From NCBI RefSeq assembly GCF_905147365.1, contig NC_056410.1, positions 6,733,501 to 6,797,500 on the forward strand: 64,000 nt of DNA. The letters run 5' to 3'. Below the pieces are notes generated by a model. That model was not told where the DNA came from, made no database searches, and saw only the letters and a list, made by a program, of their open reading frames with translations. The position numbers were made by a program, and so were the translations under genes. Of the stretch, positions 23,544 through 34,220 are shown piece by piece. The DNA is from Aricia agestis (taxonomy: Eukaryota; Arthropoda; Insecta; Lepidoptera; Lycaenidae). How positions within the stretch are numbered: position 1 is the first letter of the stretch; every line of letters begins with the position of its first letter.

Positions 23544-24200
23544 TAAATAGTAATTTTATTTGTTGTTATAGCGGCAACCGAAATACTTATTACTTAGGTA
23601 CACAATCTGTGCAGAAGTCTAGCTATAGCGGTTCTTGATATATAGCCTGGAGACAGACAGACAGACCTATGACAGACGACGAAGTCTAAGTAACAAAGGC
23701 TCGTTTTTACCCTTTGGGTAGAACTCTGAAGAAAACTTATTGCGTTGACTACTGCTCCGAAATAAGTGGACTGACTTCATAGGCACACAATATATAATAG
23801 CAAAAGTACGATAGGCACATACGAGACATGACATAATATTCTTACTATCGCGACCAAGCATAGATCATTCTGAAGAATAATATTTTGTGCGCAACTTCTT
23901 ACTGGAAAGTAAATACAAATTTCACAACAAACCTTGCAAAAATATTGCTTCAGGCAACACCGGAGCAAAAATTAATATTCAATGATCATACGTGCGAAGC
24001 TGCGTGTGACGAATCGTCCTGTAAATTTAGCTCCGTCTGACATGATGGATGTGCAGCGCCTGCCAATGATGGCGCAAATTGAATAACTTCGATTAACGAA
24101 TGGCATACGGCATGCCTAATACAATGAATAAACACCGAGAGATATAAATTACGCACGCGGCTTGATTCCACGTCTTGAATTTTTAAATGCGTTAGCATTC

Positions 24201-24467
24201 TATACAAGGTGTAACAAAAATAAGTGATAATACTTTAGGGAGTGTATGTGTTCCTTATAGAGAGTACACTGTGAAAGTAGCAGCGCTGAAAGACCAATTT
24301 TTTTTTTCACTTTTGTATGGGAAAACTCGTGACGTTCGGGCGCTTGCCCATACAAAAGTGAAAAAAAAATTTCGTCTTTCAGAGCTGCTACTTTCATAGT
24401 GAACTCTCTACAAGGAACACGTACACACCTTAAAGTATTATCACTTATTTTTGTTACACCCTGTATA
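24201..24467. mobile_element. MITE with GGTGTAACAAAA terminal inverted repeats
   Basis: It starts TATACAAGGTGTAACAAAAA and ends TTTTTGTTACACCCTGTATA. Terminal inverted repeats of about 115 bp include GTGAAAGTAGCAGCGCTGAA. The centre is a further mirror, CACTTTTGTATGGGAAAACT / CCCATACAAAAGTG. TA bases flank both ends, as expected for a Tc1/mariner-type target. Sister copies lie at 47608-47869 and 52775-52947. Confidence 0.8.
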
Positions 24468-24469
24468 AG

Positions 24470-25138
24470 TAGGTAGTTTGTGATTTTTAAATGTTTTGAA
24501 ATTGGAATAACTAAACACAGAATATTCTATGCGATACTATATTTTGCCCGCGGCTCCGCCCGCGTAAATACGGTAATAAGCGTTACCTACGGAAACAATG
24601 TACCGTACCTACTTTTTCGAATTTCGCTATTAACAGTAAGTACCTAATACTTTAGAACTTAAACTACTCTACCGTAGTCCATACTCTATTTCTTAAAAAT
24701 TCATTTATTGGTTTTTGGTTTCCGTTAGTTCCCATGCGTAATAATTTAATAAAAAAGTAAAAAAATTACTGAAAATCTAAGGTACCTAATATTTTTAAAG
24801 CCTCGACGAAAAAGTGAAGTGTGGTACAAGTTTGACGAGTATGCATGTTATTGTTATCAGTAACAAAGTGATGTAACACTGAATAGTATTGCAAAAAAGT
24901 TTATTACAAGTATCTTTTTAACGCAATATTTGAAAAATACAGGTAAATGGTGAAGCGCCTCTTGAGTTTAAAGTAAATTAGCCAAACACCTATCGGGTAT
25001 CGGACAGAGCCACTTGACTTGAGTGCTTTTAAATGACAAAGCTCCATACATTTACGTCGTTACTTTATATTCATAGTTTATAATATTATTTAACCCGTCG
25101 AGCGAACGCCTCTGCTGTGCCTATCCATAATATTGTCT
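24470..25138. other. AT-rich intergenic sequence
   Basis: No gene seen. A Helitron-end remnant (TTTTGCCCGCGGCTCCGCCC, about 24541-24560) is present. Confidence 0.4.
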
Positions 25139-25971
25139 ACTAGCTGTTGCCCGCGACTTCGTCCGCGTGGACTTTAGTTTATAGCGCGCGGTGTCAACAA
25201 AATATGTGTCAAATTTAAAAACTTTTTAAAACCCTGGTAAGTGGTACCCCTCTTAGGGCCGCGCTACACCGGAATGGCAGCGCTGAAAGTGCTCGCCTCG
25301 CCGCTGCCATTCCGGTGTAGCGCGTCCCTTTATTAATCAAAATACCCAAAAACAGCTGTGCAGTGTACACATAATCTATACTAATATTATAAATGCGAAA
25401 GTATCTCTGTCTGTCTGTCAGTCTCGCTTTCACGCCAAACGCCAAAACTACCGAACCGATTGTAATGAAATTTTGTATACAGATAGTCTAAAGCCTGAAA
25501 AAGGACATAGGCTACTTTTTTACTGGAAAAAGGGTTGTCAGGGGGTGAAAATGCGTAAATTTGTTCAAATTAAGTAAGTTCCAAAAAATTTATAATAGAT
25601 GGCGCCGTGCGTCTTCTACATCGCGCTGACGCTTGCTCAGAAGTCTTTCTATAAGAGGTGGTATCATCTTACATTTAAATTTATATTTTTTTCGATTGTT
25701 ATATCTATTCTACGGTATTAAATAACTAAGTACTTGCAGTGACGTAACCTTAAACCTATCAATGATAAATAGTTTATGGGTAAAGTTGTGTAATAGGGGG
25801 GCTAAATAAGCTTTAAAATTTGGCATAAAATATAAAGTTTAATATAAAAAAATGAAATACTTATTCTGTGCACACTGCACAGCTGTATAAAAGCTTTTGA
25901 CACCAATTTTGTTGACATCGCGCTTTATAAAATGAAGTCCACGCGGACGAAGTCGTGGGCAACAGCTAGTA
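25139..25971. mobile_element. Inverted pair of Helitron-like 3' ends with one full copy
   Basis: A plus-strand copy runs from TCTATACTAATATTATAAAT (about 25376) to GCGGACGAAGTCGTGGGCAA plus CAGCTAGT (25971). To its left the same 3' end occurs inverted: CTAGCTGTTGCCCGCGACTT from 25139 to about 25203, including GGACTTTAGTTTATAGCGCG. Both ends have the hairpin and the CTAG terminus expected of Helitrons. No RepHel gene is present, so both are non-autonomous. Confidence 0.7.
25259..25325. repeat. Perfect 22-bp stem hairpin
   Basis: GCGCTACACCGGAATGGCAG and CTGCCATTCCGGTGTAGCGC are exact mirror arms around a 20-bp loop. It lies inside the Helitron-rich block. Confidence 0.85.
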
Positions 25972-26099
25972 ACTAATAAGTATGATTAGTTCTATGTTAC
26001 AATGAAGTAAAAAATAAAACGCCATCTGTTGAATCGTATTAGAACTAAAATGTTCATTGCATCGATATATTTCTGGATTTTTTATAATATTATACATAA

Positions 26100-26225
26100 A
26101 ATATATTTAAGATTTTTGAAATTTTATTTTAATACACATCCAAAACCCAGGAACATTGAAAACTTTTTGTTCCGCCTGCGGGACTCGAACCCAGGACCTC
26201 CGGGTTGAGCGCTGGCCACGCGCAA
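26100..26225 (-). mobile_element. SINE family 1, truncated
   Basis: On the minus strand the tRNA-like head (GGAGGTCCTGGGTTCGAGTC contains the B box) is followed by AAAAAGTTTTCAATGTTCC, as in 5827-6075. The tail is missing. Confidence 0.7.
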
Positions 26226-26415
26226 TGCGAATTCATTTTCATCGACATTTTCATGGAAATAAGATATTTTCCCACATCAAAATGTAGCCTATGTCCTTTC
26301 TCAGACTCTAGAATAACTTTGTACAAAATTTCATTGCAATCGGTTCAGTAGTTTTGGCGTGAAAGCGAGACAGACAGACAGAGATATTTCGCATTTATAA
26401 TATTATATAGTATGA
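26226..26415 (-). mobile_element. Helitron-like element, reverse copy
   Basis: It contains AGCCTATGTCCTTTCTCAGA, GCAATCGGTTCAGTAGTTTT, GACAGACAGACAG and ends TTTCGCATTTATAATATTAT. It abuts the SINE at its left. Confidence 0.65.
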
Positions 26416-26515
26416 AAGTATGGATATCTCAGAACATTACCTACTTCTATAATAATCTGTGGTCTATATCAATTAGAAGAATCAGTGAAAATAGTCTAGT
26501 TAGTCTTTTATAGAG

Positions 26516-27568
26516 CGACTAGCGGCCCGCCCCGGCTTCGCACGGGTGGACATTGATAATTATTGTTACACTTGATTAAAATATAATTCAATTATTATTA
26601 TTAAATCTGGTAAATACTAACTAAGCTATAACTGGTAAGTAATTTGGCCTGGTTTGTATCGGCGCAACGTTACTTTTGCATATTTTTAACCGACTTCCAA
26701 AAAGGAGGAGGTTATATGTTCGGCTGTGGATATTTTTTTAGATTAAAAAGTAGGATAATAATTGTAATAGTCAGACATACGATATCGTGGACTTTTACGT
26801 TGATATTAATGTCCTCTATAACTTATAAGACTCGCTATAGTACATCACTTTGAGTCTATAATTTATAAAGCTTACAATATATGGAATATTTTGGTAGTTT
26901 TGTTAATTATAATAGCAATAGAACAGAGATACTTTCGCATTTATAATATTAGTATAGACTATAGATATTTACCCAAACGTCACTCACCATATGAAAGAGT
27001 AACGTTGTGTTTTGTATTATTTTCCTAAAATTGTGTTATTTCGGTTTTTAATGTGTAAATAATGTAATGTTGGTAGAATATTAACCATTAAATATTCGAT
27101 GTGCACAAGTGTGGGCGAGTGATACAACTTCAAGAAACGTGCCATTTTGTGTTCCCTCCAAAACTCTATCGAAAGTTTTAGTAAAGGGTCTACCTGGGTC
27201 TACCACTTTACTAAAACAACTGACTTGACTCGTTGACTTTACTGACTACTTTTTTAGACTTTTACTAGACTTTCGACTTGACGATCATCCGGTAAAACAA
27301 TTTTAAATTTTGTAAACTTTTGACGAAAAAAATTTTTTTCCCGCCATATTTTACTTGACACTGGCCATGGTGGCCGAGCGCCATATTACGAAAAAAAAAT
27401 TACCGTTAGTGACATGTGTCACCGTTTGTCATTTTATTGTGTCATAAGTCATTTTTCTATAAATTCTAGTTTGGCTATAAAAATACATAAATTTAAATGT
27501 TTTAATAATTATAAAGATTCAATACATGATTTCATATCACAAATAAACTCAACTAATTATTTACCGCA
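26516..27568. other. Intergenic region upstream of dynactin subunit 4
   Basis: It holds a Helitron-end remnant (CGGCCCGCCCCGGCTTCGCA), an AACCGACTTCCAAAAAGGAG copy at about 26688, and a TTTCGCATTTATAATATTAG fragment (26935). Positions 27330-27560 must include the promoter and 5' UTR of the next gene. No TATA box was recognised. Confidence 0.4.
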
Positions 27569-30500
27569 ATGGCGTACTTAACTCAGCCGGATTATGTGAA
27601 GTACGTGTGTTCTTGTGGTCAACTCAAGCCCATTACAAATCTTTATTTCTGCCGTCATTGCTTGAAAATAAGATGCGGGTTCTGCATTTGTCATGAGGTA
27701 AGATTAAATTAAAGTTATCTCGTAACAGCTGAAGCTAAAAAGAAGCAATAGAAGCGGCAACTGTTAAGTTTAAAATTCCATTGGTTATTTCTGGCTTGTC
27801 TCTACTAGAAATTGAATAAAGTCGAATCATGTCCTTTATATTGTAGGTCGACTCGCACTACTGTGCTAACTGTTTGGAGAACATGCCATCATCTGAAGCC
27901 AGACTGAAGAAAAATAGATGTAGCAGTTGCTTCGACTGCCCTAGTTGTTTCCACACCCTCTCCACGAGGGCTACTCTTGTGCAGCCAAGACCTGACCCTG
28001 CTGCGGGTGATGCAAAAGTTGAGAATAAACAAGCAAAGAAAATGTATTATTTGTCGTGCTTTAACTGTCGATGGAGCTCCAGGGATGTCGGTATTCCTGA
28101 TCAGCCTGTTGGTAAGCTAATCCTTACCATATTAATTTTAGACTTCTTTTTTATAATTTTTTTTAGGTCAAAGCATACTATCCATGTCAGCAATGAACTG
28201 ATTACAGTGTTTGTATCACTATGTATTTTTAATGTATATTTTTAATTGATACTATTAATTCCATTTTAGCATCTGGTGGTTGGCCAGAGAGAGTGAACCC
28301 TCACGCAGCTCGTGTCAATCAACTCCTGGATTTCTACAAGGCCATAGCACAACAGGAAAAGCAGGAAAAGTTAGACAAGGAGAGGAAGAAGTTTGCTATA
28401 AGGGGAAAATATATTACACTCACTGTAAGTTGTACAGTGAAAAGAAACAACACTAAAAACCCTTATAAATATCATAAAAAATTATTTTGTACTAAGTACC
28501 ATTCATGGCTGGTTTACACGTATTAAGTAGACTAGCTATATGACCGAGCTTTGCTCGGTATTCGATAAAACACGAATAAAATGACATTTTCTAAAAATGA
28601 TTCCTAGCTAGATCGATATATCGCCCCCGAAACCCCCTATATACTAAATTTCATGAAAATCGTTGGAGCCGATTCCGAGATTCCAATTATATATTTATAT
28701 ACAAGAATTGCTCGTTTAAAGATATAAGATAAGTAGTAACTAAATTCTAATTGTCATCTAGTTTAGTACTTACTAAATTTTGTGTTTACATGCAATTAAC
28801 AACTTAAAATTTAGTTAACAACTTATCAACTTAATATGTGTAAACCAACCATAAGGAAATTAATTCCTAGTTGTCGGACCTACATCATGTGGTTGACTTT
28901 AAATGTCAATTCAATGTTATAGTTTGTGTGTTTTATGATGATATGCGTGACACATTATAATTGACAATAGTAGGGAAGTTACCTAACAAAAATTAATTGA
29001 TAGTATAAAAATATCGAATCACTTTGTAAAGGAATTGCAATCTAAATTATCGATTTCGTACTGATATTTCAGTGTCACCCATATCATCTTAGAACGCACA
29101 AACTATAGCTGTGATCGGCTGGATGGGTTTAACTTAATGTGACCAAATGACTTAAGTCTGCCATCAGCCTTAGAATCAACATCTAGGCATTGAAGCAGTT
29201 TTTAATAAGATAAAAAAACATATAATTTACTGTTGTAGAGTTGCAAATCACTCAAATTATGTGCCTTTGTCATGTGTTTCTTCCCAATAAATACATTTAT
29301 TATATTCCAGGATAAAACTGGACTAACTGGTGCTATGGCTCGGAACATTGCTGGTCTGCCATCAAGTGAGAGCTCTTCCCTGGCCATCGCCAATTTTGTG
29401 CCCAGCCAAGCTAGTGCCGAGGTTGAGGCCCTGCCTGAAGATTATTACACTAAGGAGGTTAACTTAAAACAAGGTTTGTAATAGAAATTTGACACAATAT
29501 GTTTCTAAGTGAATCATTTGTTTTTCTGTTGTAAGGGCCACCAGCTTTTTGTTATTTATTAGATGATTCTCAAAACATTTATAATTATCAAATAAATAAC
29601 TATTAACTTAGTTGTTTGCAGCTTTAATACTGAGCAAAAGGAACAAAAACAAAGAAATAATAATTACTTACTTAAAACTTTTTTATTTCAAGTTGTAATG
29701 TACTGTATTATAATTGTGGTGGGTAATAAATTATTATTATTATTTTGTGTTATTTTGATTTTCTCGGTTTTCACCGGTAAACTCATATATGTACGAGCCG
29801 AAGCCAAGTACACACCAGGTAAGTAATTAATGTTTTAACTATTAGTATCATGTGTGGAAGGAGTCTCAAAAGAATGACGATTGGTATGATCGATTTCTAA
29901 CATATTGTATGATGTGTGAGTATGTGGATTTGATTGGGATATATGTAGAGTAGATTCATCATCAGTCATGTCATCAGTCATCAATGCGGCAAGTATTTAG
30001 AATTACTGCTTTTTGCAATAAATATATTAGGTTTGGGGGTAGTTGGAGGGTATTCAAAGATTTATGTAGTTGTTTCGGGATGACACCTGTAGTTGATAAG
30101 ACTATGGGTACTATGGTTACTTTTTGCAGGTTCCAGAGGTGGGCTATTTCATCCTTGAGTTCTATATATTTAGTACATTTCTCGGTTATTGTACTTTGTA
30201 AATTGTGTGTGTTCGGTATGGCTATATCGATCAGGTATGCAGTTTTGTCAGTTTTATCTACTAGCGTTATGTCAGGTCTATTGTAGTGTGTAGTTCTGTC
30301 AGTCAGTATTGTTCGGTCAAAATATAGCTTCATGGAGGTGTTTTCAAGGACATTTTCAGGTTTGTATTTATAATAGGGTTCTATGTCAGTTAAGAAGTTT
30401 CGTTGTTTGGCGAGTCTGTGGTGAATTATGCTAGCAACTTAGTCATGTCGATGTTTATAGTCGGTCTGTACAATTATTTTATTATTATTATAGTTTATCA

Positions 30501-32969
30501 TGTTATTGTATGCTATTTGTGTAACTTGTAACTCAATCTATTTTTATTTTTCAGTGACGTCAATGGCGCAGCGTCTAGCCGCCCCGGAGTGGCAGCCGAC
30601 TAACGCGGCGCGGCTCCACCCGCTGGCCCGCGCGCTCAGCGTCAAGCGCAGCCAGCGCTGCCGGAACTGCGACCACAACCTCACCAAGCCCGAGTACAAC
30701 CCAGGCTCGATTAAGTTCAAGATTGAGCTGCTAGCATAGTAAGTGTTGCTTATTTTAACTTTTTTATTATTAGCCTTTATATATTGCAAAATATTCAAAT
30801 TAATTATTATTCGGTAGCGCGGTATCTTTTTCTGTGTGCCTCTTGGCAAAGGCCTCCCCCAACTTAATTAATAATTATTATTAAAGTTTTGTAATAATTA
30901 AAATATTAAAAAACGCCGAAAAAATTTAATAGATGACTAAATAGAATTTAGTCATAGCTATTCAATTTTTTACAGACATTATGATTGTAATAGTTTAGTA
31001 AGTAGTTCATGTCTTGAAGTAAAAACTTTTGTTTTTACTTCAAGACATGAAGGCTGAAGACCTCATCAGCTGCTAGTGTTGGCTAAGGGTGTCCAGTAGA
31101 TAGTAGCGGGTTGTTTTCCCATCTCGTTTGTTGGCGAATTATACATTAAACAATATATTTTTCCAGTGTACATGTCGCAGGCGGATTGCATAATCCGCCG
31201 TTTCACATTATGGCTTGCTGTTTTAAAAAACAGGGCCGTTTTATAATGCGGCGGTTTAACGATTAGCCATGTGACATACTCACAAACTTAAAGTTTTATC
31301 AATGCTATTCTATGTAATTTCAGCTATCATGTCCCAGAAGTGAAGATAATCTCATACGAGTCTGTAAAGGCTGGTGCGACCACGAGTCTACTGTTGAAAC
31401 TCGCGAATCCCACTCCGCATGAAATGCAACTAAAGCTACTGCAGCCCCAGGATGTACCACCCAGGGAAGAGACTGAGCCGACACTTGATAAATCACTGGA
31501 AAAGTCTCTTAGTTTTGAGAAGGTAAGTGATGTTACAAATAACAATAATTTAAGACTGCACAATCACTTAATTTGAATTTGCGAGAGCCTAAAAGTGGTT
31601 CTGTAACTTAAAGCAATGTAACAGTAACAAAGGGGAGGTAAACCTACCTGTTATGGATTTATCATTATAAACGGTAATTTGACACAACTCAGGCTAATCC
31701 AAAAGTAAGAGCGACGAATTTAACAGTCTATATGTACTATCAGAGAACTTGATTCCTAGGCAGATGGAGGACCTAAGCAATTTGATCGCGTTATGTCAAA
31801 CCCATCCGAATGATCACAGCTTACATTGAATTGATATAAGCCTACCAAGTGACGTAGGTACTTTTCAAACATATCCTAAACTGCTGGTACTAATATTTAC
31901 AACCTCGCAGGATACATCATGGACTAAGGTGATCGAGCGCCAGCCCGCCCTGCCCACCGCTAGCCGCGTGCTGGCGCCCGACACCAGCTTCACGCTGGCG
32001 CAGCGCGACGACGCCGCCGAATACGACGATGACACCCAACATGACACTAGCGAGTAAGTATGACACTAGCGAGTATAATAGAGTTGACCCAGAGCGATCA
32101 GACACAGCTTATATTAACCTCATGTATTTAAAATACCTTCGTCTTTGTGAGATCTGGGACCAAACTATTAACTAACAAGTTAAGATTGATTTTTGAGATA
32201 TATGACTAGAGTTTCTATCTATTCAATTGATATAAATGAATTTCAATAAAAAGTATCCATGTGCTAAAGTGTGTCTGTCTATACTGGAGATACTGGAAGT
32301 CCCGAGAAAGGACATGGGTGGTTTTATGATTCATCCCAAAAAAATAAATCGTTTCGCTCGATACAAATATTTCGTTACAAGGAAGTTTCAAGCAATAAAT
32401 TAAGTTTATTGTGATAAGATAAGAAGCAAAAATTAAAATACCATTAAGCTGCTTAAAAATATTTTTTATTATATCTCACATGCATGTTTTATACAGGGTG
32501 CAATTAAACCTACCGGCCAAATTTAATATACATGTATTTTTATTTTTCACAAGGATCAATATAATTATCAAAGATGACCCAGTGAACTTCGTATCAATTC
32601 CATCCCAATACCAACATGACTTTGATTTTTACTTATATGAGACCAAAATTAGCCAATCGGTTACACAAACTCGGATCATAGATCGGATTAACAAAATTTA
32701 AAATTCATATATTTATTTAAATACATTATTTATTCATGCGTAATGTTCGTTATTTCAGTATAATCCTCTGGCGGAAGTCCAATAAGCTGGCCTTAAGGCT
32801 GCAAGTGCAGACCGACGATACGGCGAAACCGGGAGAACCTGCTCGCGTGGCGGTCGCTCTGGAATATTCCTACCGCAACACCGTCCCGCCCGCCGCTAAC
32901 GCACCGCCTAGGACTGATCATACTCTTTACACCACTCTCATATTGGATCTAGGAGTTGTTGCCGAGTAA
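27569..32969 (+). CDS. DCTN4: Dynactin subunit 4 (p62), complete, 8 exons
   Basis: Exons: 27569-27697, 27847-28111, 28270-28424, 29311-29473, 30555-30738, 31324-31522, 31911-32053 and 32759-32969. All are bounded by GT..AG and keep one frame of 482 residues, close to the 460 of human p62. Dynactin is the cofactor of cytoplasmic dynein, and p62 sits in its pointed-end complex. The N-terminus is a cysteine-rich zinc-binding region (VCSCGQLKPI, YFCRHCLKIRCGFCICHE, CANC at about 14-52), followed by CSSCFDCPSCFHTL. RSQRCRNCDHNLTKPEYNP and the downstream SIKFKIELLA match the family's second conserved block. A short coiled-coil-like stretch (EKQEKLDKERKK) lies in exon 3. The start ATG follows CGCA and is the first in frame. 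Introns carry a Helitron-like copy and an antisense LINE fragment, neither touching a splice site. Candidate AATAAA poly-A signals lie at 33216 and 33873. Confidence 0.97.
28533..28727 (-). mobile_element. Helitron-like element in DCTN4 intron 3
   Basis: On the minus strand it begins TCTTATATCTTTAAACGAGC and ends with the 17-base hairpin ACCGAGCAAAGCTCGGT, then CATATAGCTAGT. It is a compact 195-bp non-autonomous element with the canonical hairpin and CTAG end. A related 3' end is at about 44756. Confidence 0.65.
29725..30435 (-). mobile_element. 3' part of a non-LTR retrotransposon in DCTN4 intron 4
   Basis: A 119-residue minus-strand frame (29974-30333) contains RPDITLVDKTDKTAYLIDIA, then EKCTKYIELKDEIAHLWNL and VPIVLSTTGVIPKQLHKSL. 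This is the pattern of the C-terminal restriction-enzyme-like endonuclease region of some LINEs (Asp near LID, Lys in EK..KY). Homologous sequence continues right to about 30435. The 3' untranslated block and an ATT tail lie at 29725-29830, shared with 6073-6200. The reverse transcriptase itself is missing, so the copy is 5'-truncated. It is antisense to DCTN4. The clade is not certain. Confidence 0.65.
31008..31273. repeat. Two hairpins in DCTN4 intron 5
   Basis: At 31008-31049 CATGTCTTGAAGTAAAAAC is mirrored exactly by GTTTTTACTTCAAGACATG. At 31168-31273 CATGTCGCAGGCGGATTGCA...GTTTCACATTATGGC forms an imperfect mirror with GCCGTTTTATAATGCGGCGG...GCCATGTGACAT. Both look like small MITEs. Confidence 0.6.
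31735..31855. repeat. Dispersed repeat copy in DCTN4 intron 6
   Basis: CTTGATTCCTAGGCAGATGG...TTACATTGAATTGATATAAG...GACGTAGGT is shared in part with 28863-28925, 46150-46240 and 63530-63620 (the words CTAGGCAGTTGACGGA, ACGTCATTTGATCGG, GTCAATTCAATG). This is a small interspersed family. Confidence 0.5.
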
Positions 32970-33945
32970 TATTGTAGCTGCTAGCATGTTGGCTTTTCTA
33001 TACAACTCATACTCGATGTAGGCTTGATTGATGAATTTAATCATAGTAATATTGAGATGAAAATTGCATAGTATGATATCATGATAATGTGCTTTATAAA
33101 TTCCTCTAAAGCATATTTGATTTGAACACGGTAGTTAAACTAAGTTTGGTAACTTATGATTTATGAAACACATTCCATCAATCTGAGTAATCAAAAATAC
33201 GAACTCAACTAAATGAAATAAAGAAAAAAACATTACTGTAATTAAGGAAATCAATTTTCTTTAAAACGGGACTCACCGGCAGCTATAATAAGTCATTTAC
33301 CTCTTCGTACATCAATATTGCTTGCTATTGCTTCTTGGCTTGCTTGGCGTTAAAAATAAATAATAATACATCAGGGTATTTGATTTTGTTTAAAAATATA
33401 ATGTTTGTTGATAAGTTAAAAAAAATGTTTACACTAATTCACAAGTTGGTAACCACAGGAAAGTATAAAATAAGTAGGTATTATCAGAGACTAGATAGTA
33501 TATCTGGTTTCTGGTGTTATAAAAAAATATTATAAACTTAACTCCACTAAAACACGGAATAAACTAATGTAATTTTGAGCAAAGCTTTTAATAATAAAAA
33601 TGAGAGAGATAAATATATTAATACACTATGTACTCAGCTCAAGCTATATATTTACGTTAGTATAGATTTAAAATTCTAATTTTAAAGAATTATTAAATTA
33701 TTCCAGGTTTTTGTACACTGGTTTTGTATGTACGCAAATTATTAATTATTATTTATTAAGTGTAAGTTTAGAAAGTTATCTATGTATTGTAATATAAGGA
33801 AGTTGTAAAATTTAACAATTCGGCAGTACATGCAGAGCATGTCTGCTTTGTCTTTTACTGGCTTAAAAACTTCAATAAACTTTTTTTATGGCACCACAAT
33901 ATTTTTATTTAGTTTAACCCTGTGACTTTTGATAATAATAATTAA

Positions 33946-34192
33946 TGTTTCGTCTCGTAGGGAACGATATGAAATTTCCAAAAGAAACTCGAAAAAATGA
34001 ATTTAGAAGATATAATCTGAATTATTACAATATTTAACTTGTGTTGAAGCGAAAGTCGCAGTTAGAAGTATGGCAAAAAAAAAAATAATTTTCTACCGTC
34101 AATTCTACAATAATTATACATGACGTAAAAATATCTTAAATAATCAAACGCCTGATAGATAAAAATAGCAAACTAACTATCGGGCGTGAACA
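33946..34192 (-). repeat. 3' LTR of the BEL/Pao element
   Basis: It runs TGTTTCGTCTCGTAGGG...GGGCGTGAACA on the plus strand (TG...CA ends), 247 bp. It is the downstream LTR because the element reads on the minus strand. Confidence 0.95.
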
Positions 34193-34206
34193 TACTCCCC
34201 CCCGTT
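34193..34206 (-). other. Polypurine tract of the BEL/Pao element
   Basis: On the minus strand AACGGGGGGGAGTA directly precedes the 3' LTR, where plus-strand DNA synthesis is primed in LTR elements. Confidence 0.85.
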
Positions 34207-34220
34207 GAAGACGCAGTTCT

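Noticed and set aside
31865..32105. Minus-strand serine-rich frames over DCTN4 exon 7
   Set aside because: They are antisense shadows of the exon encoding DTSWTKVIERQPALPTASRV.
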